Part shown: piece by piece, positions 58,770 to 64,000 of the stretch
How positions within the stretch are numbered: position 1 is the first letter of the stretch
Layout: the number at the start of each line of letters is the position of its first letter
NCBI RefSeq assembly: GCF_000622005.1
Contig: NZ_JHWV01000007.1
Span: 92,732-156,731 of the forward strand
DNA: 64,000 bases
Direction of reading: 5' to 3'
Source of the DNA: Anaerovibrio sp. RM50
Lineage (GTDB): Bacteria > Bacillota > Negativicutes > Selenomonadales > Selenomonadaceae
Notes under the pieces: generated by a model
The model's database searches: none
What the model was told of the DNA's origin: nothing
The model's input: the letters and a program-made list of their open reading frames with translations, nothing else
Translations under genes and position numbers: made by a program

Positions 58770-58799
58770 GGATTACCCCCGCTCGCGCGGGGATTACAC
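58770..58799. repeat. Solitary CRISPR-like repeat
   Basis: A 30-bp segment with the palindromic core CCCCGCTCGCGCGGGG between GGATTAC and ATTACAC, close in form to type I-E repeats. Only one copy is present and there is no cas gene. A frame across it reads VIPARAGVI on minus, the peptide often produced by such repeats. Confidence 0.45.
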
Positions 58800-58862
58800 A
58801 GCCAGCAAAACGCCCAGCCATTTTGGCACATACCAAATATTTTACATGGTACTATTCTTTAC

Positions 58863-58932
58863 TTGACAATAGTATTGAGGATATTATATTATACTGAAAA
58901 CGAATTCAGTGAAATCATTTTCAGTATAATAT
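58863..58932 (+). promoter_or_regulatory. Promoter with a 15-bp perfect inverted repeat
   Basis: TTGACA (58863-58868), an 18-bp spacer and TATTAT (58887-58892). ATATTATACTGAAAA (58886-58900) and its exact reverse complement (58918-58932) flank a 17-bp centre, covering the -10 and ending just before the GGTGGTG ribosome site. It is a strong candidate operator for repression. Confidence 0.65.
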
Positions 58933-58945
58933 AGGTGGTGAGAAT

Positions 58946-60313
58946 ATGTTTATTGGTCGTAATAAAGAGCTTAATCAACTGAAAGAGCAATTCATAAAAA
59001 ACGGCAAGCAGGCTGTAATGCTCTACGGTACACGAAGGGTTGGCAAAAGTACCCTGATTTTGGAATCTGTTAAGGATTCAACCAGTAAGGTACTTTACAT
59101 TGAGTGTTTATTAACCTCCCTTGAACGCAATGTCAAGCGCTTTGAGCAAAAAATACAGGAGTTATTTAACAATAAATTCCTGCACTTTGCTGACTTCGAG
59201 GCGGCTTTTGAATATCTTGGTTCTTTAGATGAAGATATTATTGTTATCATAGATGAATACCAATATTTGAAACAGGTAAGTGATGGCAGATATGTTGATT
59301 CAATGTTTCAGAATATTATTGACCAAATGCGGGGAAATATAAAGCTTGTACTGCTGGGTTCCTATGTTGGAATGATGAAGGAGCTTCTTGAAAAAGAAAA
59401 TCCTTTGTTCGGACGCTTCTCACTTATTATGCACGTCAAGCCTTTTGATTATTATGATAGTGCTGCTTTTTACCCTAAGCGGAGTGTGCGGGAAAAAATA
59501 GAGTTATATAGTGTATTTGGAGGTATGCCCTTTTCAAATGCCTTGCTAGATGTGGAAAAGAATTTGGCAAACAATATTTGTTCACTGATTTTGTCCTCAA
59601 GCAGCCCAATACGTATCTATATCGAAAATGTGTTATTGGCAGAATTCTCTAAGGTAGCCAATGCCAATATGATTTTGTCGGCATTGGCAAATGGCAAGAA
59701 GCGTTATAGCGAAATAGAGGGAGCCATCGGTGCCAAAACCAATGGCACATTAGACAAACAGCTTAAAAACCTCCTTGAAATGGAAATAATCAGAAAGGTT
59801 TACCCTATTAACAAAGCTGGAGACAAGAAAAAAACTTTTTACGAAATATCAGATAATCTTATTAGATTTTATTATAGCTTCGTTTATGGAAATGCAGATG
59901 TAATCTCCAGAATTGGTGCAGATAGTTTCTATAGCTCATATATCGCTACTTCAATAAAGACTTTTATCGCCCACAGATTCGAGGAGGTTTGCCGGGAATA
60001 CTTTATGCGTCAAACCCGTAAAGGTTTTATGGACGATGTTATGGATATTGGTACATTCTGGTATAACATGCCCAAGGAACATAAAAGTGGTGAATTCGAC
60101 TGCGTTATAAAACATAAGAAAGGGTATTCATTTTATGAAGTAAAGTACCATGATAATCCACTAGGCAAGAATGACATGGCAAAGGAGCTTCAACAGCTAA
60201 AAGTTATACCTGAAAATATAGAGATTAAAAATATAGGATTCGTGACTTTATCAGGATATGAGTATTCTGATGATAGGTATATATTATTGAGCGCTGACAA
60301 ATTATACGAGTAA
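58946..60313 (+). CDS. AAA ATPase with C-terminal DUF234 nuclease-like domain
   Basis: 455 residues of the ATP-binding/DUF234 family, best known in archaea and in gut anaerobes. P-loop YGTRRVGKSTLI (about residue 28), Walker B 'IIVIIDEYQYL' (about 97) and a sensor 'LVLLGSYVGMM'. A winged-helix region (about 255-300) follows, and a C-terminal DUF234 domain in which EFDCVIKHKKGYSFYEVKYH (about 390-410) gives a PD-(D/E)XK-like Asp and Glu-x-Lys. Related families appear in mobile or defence contexts. AT-rich base use and an isolated plus-strand position suggest acquisition. Confidence 0.87.
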   Translation: MFIGRNKELNQLKEQFIKNGKQAVMLYGTRRVGKSTLILESVKDSTSKVLYIECLLTSLERNVKRFEQKIQELFNNKFLHFADFEAAFEYLGSLDEDIIVIIDEYQYLKQVSDGRYVDSMFQNIIDQMRGNIKLVLLGSYVGMMKELLEKENPLFGRFSLIMHVKPFDYYDSAAFYPKRSVREKIELYSVFGGMPFSNALLDVEKNLANNICSLILSSSSPIRIYIENVLLAEFSKVANANMILSALANGKKRYSEIEGAIGAKTNGTLDKQLKNLLEMEIIRKVYPINKAGDKKKTFYEISDNLIRFYYSFVYGNADVISRIGADSFYSSYIATSIKTFIAHRFEEVCREYFMRQTRKGFMDDVMDIGTFWYNMPKEHKSGEFDCVIKHKKGYSFYEVKYHDNPLGKNDMAKELQQLKVIPENIEIKNIGFVTLSGYEYSDDRYILLSADKLYE

Positions 60314-60315
60314 AC

Positions 60316-60356
60316 AAAAAGGACTGATGCAAATTTATGCATTAGTCCTTTTATTG
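60316..60356. terminator. Bidirectional terminator between the AAA ATPase and dpaL
   Basis: AAAAGGACT (60317-60325) pairs with AGTCCTTTT (60344-60352), with an inner ATGCA/TGCAT extension. Confidence 0.75.
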
Positions 60357-60418
60357 CTTACTACCTTACACACTCCGCCCGGATGGCCTGCAGCACACAT
60401 CAGCACATAATCCTATAA

Positions 60419-61651
60419 TTATGCTTGCTGCGGCATTGGATTCTTTCCTTCATATACAATCTTCCGATAATGCACTGGATCCGTATCTCCCTCCGTGCTG
60501 ATACATAGGACCACGGAATCCGGGCCAAGCTTCAAAAGCTTTTTTATATCCTCATATTCTTCTTTCCCAGCAATAAGATTTACAAGGCCAGTGGTCACGG
60601 CGCCGCTTTCTCCGGATACCACCTTGGGATCTGCCCCCTGGGGTGCCGCCAGCAGACGCATGCCATAGGCTGAGATATAATCCGGACATTTGAAATACCA
60701 ATCCGCAAAGTCTCTGAGAATCGGCCATGTGATTTTGCATGGTTCACCGCAGTTAAGCCCCGCCATGATAGTTGGTGCCTGATTCACTGCTTCGTGGGGT
60801 TCTCCGTCCCCCATCAGAGCAGACTGATAAATACAGGCCATATTTTCCGGTTCCACCACGCCGATGGCCGGTCTCCCGCCCTCGTAGCGATTGGCCAGAT
60901 ATCCCGTTACTCCTCCAGCCATGGCCCCTACACCGGCCTGCAAAAACACATGGGTAGGCACAAGCCCCTGTTCCTCCATCTGTCTGCATGCTTCCTCCGC
61001 CATGGTTGTATATCCCTGGACAATCCAAGCTGGAATATCCTCATATCCCTCCCAGCTGGTATCCTGAATCAGTATCCAGCCACGTTTTTCCGCTACCTCC
61101 GCAGCATAGCGTACAGTATCATCGTACCCGGTCTTCGTGATAATGACCTCCGCCTTGGGATTGATATCCCGAATGGCCTGAGCCCGAAGCTCGCTGGAGC
61201 CTATGGGCATATAAACATGGGCCTCGCAGCCAAGCTGTCCTGCCGCCCAGGCGACTCCCTTTCCATGATTTCCGTCCGTGGCGGTTACAAACACCATCTT
61301 TTGAACAGTCTCCCTATACTCCGCCCCCTTCAAATCAGAAAAGCGAATTTTCTCCACGTCAAGGCCAAGCTCCCGACAAATAACCATGGTAAGGGCGTAG
61401 AGACCACCCAGCCCCTTGAAGGCATTCAGTCCAAATCGCTGTGACTCATCTTTTACAAAGAACGCCTTTAATCCCAGATTTTCCGCCATAGCATCCAGCC
61501 TACGGAGCGGAGTCTCATGATAATCAGGGTATCCACGATGAATCCTTTGAACTTTGGCAACAGCCGCCTCGGAAAGAAACATCGGTCCTTTCCCCTCAGT
61601 TCTGGCGTTGTTCTGTATCACGGATATACAGCCTGTTCTGTATTCTTTCAT
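60419..61651 (-). CDS. dpaL: Diaminopropionate ammonia-lyase
   Basis: 410 residues from the ATG at 61651 (AAGGGG upstream). A PLP enzyme that splits 2,3-diaminopropionate to pyruvate and ammonia. The Schiff-base Lys is in GLNAFKGLGG (about residue 69), followed by 'TATDGNHGKGVAWAAGQLG', the glycine-rich phosphate site QAGVGAMAGGVTGY and 'SGESGAVTTGL'. Length and motifs match YgeX/DpaL. It is the first gene after the PH-domain gene; no transporter is nearby. Confidence 0.93.
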   Translation of the reverse strand: MKEYRTGCISVIQNNARTEGKGPMFLSEAAVAKVQRIHRGYPDYHETPLRRLDAMAENLGLKAFFVKDESQRFGLNAFKGLGGLYALTMVICRELGLDVEKIRFSDLKGAEYRETVQKMVFVTATDGNHGKGVAWAAGQLGCEAHVYMPIGSSELRAQAIRDINPKAEVIITKTGYDDTVRYAAEVAEKRGWILIQDTSWEGYEDIPAWIVQGYTTMAEEACRQMEEQGLVPTHVFLQAGVGAMAGGVTGYLANRYEGGRPAIGVVEPENMACIYQSALMGDGEPHEAVNQAPTIMAGLNCGEPCKITWPILRDFADWYFKCPDYISAYGMRLLAAPQGADPKVVSGESGAVTTGLVNLIAGKEEYEDIKKLLKLGPDSVVLCISTEGDTDPVHYRKIVYEGKNPMPQQA

Positions 61652-61662
61652 TGTAATTCCCC

Positions 61663-62043
61663 TTACCGTCCGATACACTCCGCTAAAAGAGCCTGTACCC
61701 GGTACACATCAGCATCCTTGCTGAAGGTCTTTACAAGTGGCGTAGTTCCCATGTCTGCCACCCAGATTTTCAGCTCTGCATCAAGATCAAAATGCCCTGC
61801 TGATTCCACCTCAAAATGACGGATATTCTTGTATGGAATGGAGTGATAATTCACCTTCTTGCCCGTTGCCCCCTGAATATCCACCAATATAAGCCGATAA
61901 TCAGTAAAAATCATCAAATCCCTGATCCACTGATAGGCCTGTATCACCTTTTCATTTTGCCCAAGGAGCTTGGCATAATCCTTTTTTACATCTTCAATGT
62001 TGGTCTGGGAAGCATTTCCCATCAAGCCGCTAATTATCCCCAT
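61663..62043 (-). CDS. Bacterial PH-domain protein
   Basis: 126 residues with AGGAGG eight bases upstream. The pattern 'YQWIRDLMIFTDYRLILVD', then 'VNYHSIPYKNIRHFEVESAG' and a closing helix, is the bacterial PH domain of the PF08000 type. Such proteins are small and soluble, and their ligands are unknown. It overlaps the small gene upstream by 14 bases and precedes dpaL by 11 bp. Confidence 0.85.
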   Translation of the reverse strand: MGIISGLMGNASQTNIEDVKKDYAKLLGQNEKVIQAYQWIRDLMIFTDYRLILVDIQGATGKKVNYHSIPYKNIRHFEVESAGHFDLDAELKIWVADMGTTPLVKTFSKDADVYRVQALLAECIGR

Positions 62044-62206
62044 AGCTCTCGCCTCCTATTTCACCGTGAATACTATCTTGTTTCTTTAATTTTTGGGACA
62101 TTGGCTGATCAATTTCACATAGTTTTTCTTTGGCTGAACCAGTACCTTTTTCGTAATCAACAGCTTCTTGAAGGCCCTGCTGCAAATCATTGAATAAATC
62201 TCTCAT
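62030..62206 (-). CDS. Small protein, possible truncated HTH antitoxin
   Basis: 58 residues from the ATG at 62206 (AGGTGAT upstream). The first 22 residues (MRDLFNDLQQGLQEAVDYEKG) resemble the N-terminus of XRE/HigA-type antitoxins, but the DNA-binding part that should follow is missing; the rest is charged and unrecognisable. It ends inside the PH-domain gene. Either a remnant of a toxin-antitoxin gene or a small protein of its own. Confidence 0.4.
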   Translation of the reverse strand: MRDLFNDLQQGLQEAVDYEKGTGSAKEKLCEIDQPMSQKLKKQDSIHGEIGGESYGDN

Positions 62207-62271
62207 CAATATCACCTAGTTTTACAGTATTCTATCTGACTAATATTATACATCTTGCTCTGTATTTTACG

Positions 62272-63168
62272 CTATTCATGCATGGTAATATGTTCATCCC
62301 CCAGCAAATTTCCCGTTATTACCGAGGAGTTGGAATTATGATTATCAAATCCCTGTCTGGCCCGATTAAGACTGGCATTGGCGTAGCAATAGCGGCAGCC
62401 GTGGATACATGTATCATACTGACCAATATCGAAGCTTTCCACACAGTTGCACAGGGGGCGCTGGGTTTTGGCCCTGCCAACATCAAGAGTTTTGCCTGCT
62501 ATGCGCTCCACCAGGTCCCCGTCAATACAGGCCCCATGGCCTATTCCGTACTTTTTCAGTTCAATGGCCTCAGAGCAGGTCTGAAGGGTTACACCACTGC
62601 CCTTGGCAATATCTGAAAGCCCCGCCGCAAGTTCATTCATTTCCTCCTCAGAAAGCTCATGGAGATTAAGCCCCTGAGTGTTCTTCTTCGCCTTGGCATA
62701 TAAATCGATGAAGCTGATAACACACCGCTCCACACAGGATGACAGGGCTCCAAGGGTATTTTTGAACCACTCCAGATGACCCTCTATTGTATAGTTTTCA
62801 TTCAATAAAATAGGGTCATACCGCCACACTATCCTCTGCCGCCCCAGCCTTTTGGACAGCTCCTGCACAGTGCTGATAATATCTTCTTTATCACGAAGTT
62901 TTTCTTCCACATCGCGGCCGTAAGGAGTTATGGACACCTGTACATAATATTTATAATCCCTAAGCTCGTCCAATCCCATTAACATGGGGGCCGGGTCCTT
63001 TGTCCAAAACACAATGCACTCCACATAATCCGGCTTTAGTGATATACGGCTAACCTGCTTTCGATTAAATGGATTTGCCACATCCACATACCCCGCCTTT
63101 AATCTCTGACAAAACCAGTCAAAGTAAAACGCCGGTATATCAGTCCGCCTGCTGGCACTAATTATCAT
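62272..63168 (-). CDS. DUF1848 family protein
   Basis: 298 residues. The N-terminus IISASRRTDIPAFYFDWF and the PFNRKQVSRISL and VFWTKDPAPML segments are family hallmarks. The C-terminal part has a Cys cluster (PLCNCVESFDIG, then CIHGCRYCYAN) that could hold an iron-sulfur or zinc centre, so it has been compared to radical-SAM-like barrels, although here the Cys lie at the C-terminus. The family's function is unknown. It stands alone. Confidence 0.85.
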   Translation of the reverse strand: MIISASRRTDIPAFYFDWFCQRLKAGYVDVANPFNRKQVSRISLKPDYVECIVFWTKDPAPMLMGLDELRDYKYYVQVSITPYGRDVEEKLRDKEDIISTVQELSKRLGRQRIVWRYDPILLNENYTIEGHLEWFKNTLGALSSCVERCVISFIDLYAKAKKNTQGLNLHELSEEEMNELAAGLSDIAKGSGVTLQTCSEAIELKKYGIGHGACIDGDLVERIAGKTLDVGRAKTQRPLCNCVESFDIGQYDTCIHGCRYCYANASLNRARQGFDNHNSNSSVITGNLLGDEHITMHE

Positions 63169-63767
63169 AGTCCACCCTCACTTAATACCCACTTTGATTA
63201 CTATTATAGCACACAAGGTATGTTGATAAGTGCGCTAATCTTATAAATATTGGGGTCCGCAAAATTTGATACTGCCATTTTATACCAATTTTATACCTTA
63301 ATTTTTATTAAAGAAAATTGTCTTGAATATCTGCTTTCAAATTTTTATTACGTAATTCCGTATAAAGGGTATCACAATAGGCGGTACCCTTTATAACTAG
63401 CCAAGTCGAAAATATCGACCCACCTCGAATGTAAACAGAATGCTGTCAATGTTTTTTCATTTTAATTCATCTGGTAGTATGGTTGATTTATAAGTAGCTA
63501 ATCCGAAAATATCGGTTTACCTCACACCTTATATTAGTCAATTGCTTTTTTATATTCCTCCTTATGAAGGAAATACCTACTTTCCTTTGCTTTTGTAGAA
63601 TTAGGGTGTCGCAATATGCGATACCCTTTATAGCTTGGTAAAAAATATCTGTCTACCTCATATCCTAATAAAAACAGCAGTCTGGATTATGAACTGCTAC
63701 CCGTCAAGAGGACAGTAAAAAAATATAAATTTTCTTTGGTCGACAGCCATTGTTCTGTCGGCCTTTT
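63169..63767. other. Intergenic region with hairpin repeats, next to an IS3 element
   Basis: 599 AT-rich bp without a gene. It contains three related hairpin-bearing units (63367-63425, 63472-63523, 63604-63660) and, next to the transposase end, a hairpin GGTCGACAG/CTGTCGGCC with TTTTTT (63739-63768). No clear IS terminal repeat was identified. Confidence 0.6.
63367..63660 (+). repeat. Three copies of a hairpin-containing motif
   Basis: Units 1 and 3 begin with GGGT[A/G]TC[A/G]CAATA and end the hairpin with TACCCTTTATA. All three contain TAGC, an AAAATAT-loop mini-hairpin (GTCGA/TCGAC in unit 1, CCGA/TCGG in unit 2) and ACCTC. Paired positions change together between copies. Confidence 0.55.
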
Positions 63768-64000
63768 TTATGCGGCCATATACATATTGTGTTTTTCTAT
63801 TGGTGTCAAAATGCCAAGGCTGCGCTGAACACGTTTATTGTTGTAGTAAGCAATATAGGATTTAATTGTATGTATTAGACTGAGTCTATCTGTAAAGCGT
63901 TTGCCATAATAACATTCTCTTTTCAATATGCCCCAAAAACCTTCCATAGGCCCATTATCAATGCAATGGGCGACACGAGACATGCTTTGAATCATGCCAT
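63768..64000 (-). CDS. IS3-family (IS150-like) transposase, C-terminal part
   Basis: The visible 77 codons are the end of an rve/DDE integrase-type transposase that continues beyond the window. IQSMSRVAHCIDNGPMEGFW contains the last catalytic Glu (GPMEGFWGILKRE), followed by 'YIAYYNNKRVQRSLG' and 'LTPIEKHN', the usual IS3 OrfB ending. Whether the element is complete cannot be seen. Confidence 0.88.
   Translation of the reverse strand, partial: GMIQSMSRVAHCIDNGPMEGFWGILKRECYYGKRFTDRLSLIHTIKSYIAYYNNKRVQRSLGILTPIEKHNMYMAA

Larger units (their letters stand above)
58254..58945. other. AT-rich intergenic region
   Basis: 692 bp without a convincing gene. Contents in order: three 20-bp tandem units before rbgA (58279-58338), a strong hairpin AAATCCGGACA/TGTCCGGATTT near 58405-58440, a very AT-rich stretch, one CRISPR-like repeat (58770-58799), and the promoter plus palindrome of the AAA ATPase gene. 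Confidence 0.7.

Noticed and set aside
58636..58836. 66-codon frame on minus reading ...VIPARAGVI...
   Set aside because: It is the translation of the CRISPR-like repeat and AT-rich flanks; no ribosome site and no family.
60753..61444. Long frames on both strands overlapping dpaL
   Set aside because: They are antisense or out-of-frame shadows of a well-conserved enzyme gene.

Overview
The window looks like chromosomal DNA of a Firmicutes-lineage bacterium with an outer membrane, most likely a Negativicutes (Selenomonadaceae-type) gut or rumen anaerobe. This is inferred from gene content and order (miaA-hfq-dut-rarA; rbgA-rnhB-ylqG-ylqH-yraN), a lipid-linked sugar module of the kind used on lipopolysaccharide, several c-di-GMP proteins and a plant-pentose operon. 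It was not tested by a database search. Nearly all genes are on the minus strand; only rqcH, a ttcA-like gene and an AAA ATPase are on plus.

Layout. 1-3.6 kb: a redox/esterase cluster (flavodoxin-like lipoprotein, YciI, aldo/keto reductase, TetR, esterase) behind one clear promoter with two operator-like sites. 3.7-15.1 kb: an 11-gene co-directional sugar operon. Upstream are an isomerase, a split transketolase and an FGGY kinase that match the published D-apiose (apulose) transketolase pathway. Downstream are a ribose-type ABC transporter, RbsD, a LacI regulator and RbsK. 15.6-17.3 kb: rqcH (ribosome quality control). 17.4-21.0 kb: a GT2 / YdjC-type deacetylase / membrane protein trio resembling the ArnC-ArnD-ArnT or FlmF-NaxD-FlmK logic. 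21.1-24.1 kb: rarA, dut, hfq, miaA. 24.6-26.6 kb: asd and dapB. 26.8-34.3 kb: ttcA-like gene, PD-(D/E)XK transposase-family nuclease, MFS pump translationally coupled to an EAL protein, and a chemoreceptor. 34.4-42.2 kb: alaS, orphan hsdS, an MqsRA toxin-antitoxin locus whose toxin gene is split by a small repeat, and an ADP-ribosyl hydrolase next to a macro-domain protein. 42.4-52.2 kb: a six-gene signalling locus with two hybrid histidine kinases, two membrane-anchored BMP-type binding proteins, a double receiver and a frameshifted receiver-GGDEF protein. 52.5-58.3 kb: PC4-like protein, ubiX, yraN, ylqH, ylqG, rnhB, rbgA. 58.9-64 kb: AAA/DUF234 ATPase, diaminopropionate ammonia-lyase, PH-domain protein, DUF1848 protein, and an IS3-family transposase running off the end.

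The least expected signals are non-coding. (a) A 144-bp element occurs twice with no difference, once inside mqsR, where removing 140 bp restores a full-length toxin frame, and once between rnhB and ylqG. (b) A ~184-bp repeat occurs twice, 91% identical and gap-free, with a compensatory base-pair change and a G-U change that support an RNA structure on the plus strand. (c) Three related hairpin units lie next to the IS3 transposase. (d) A single CRISPR-like repeat has no array or cas genes. No tRNA, rRNA, CRISPR array or complete insertion sequence was seen.
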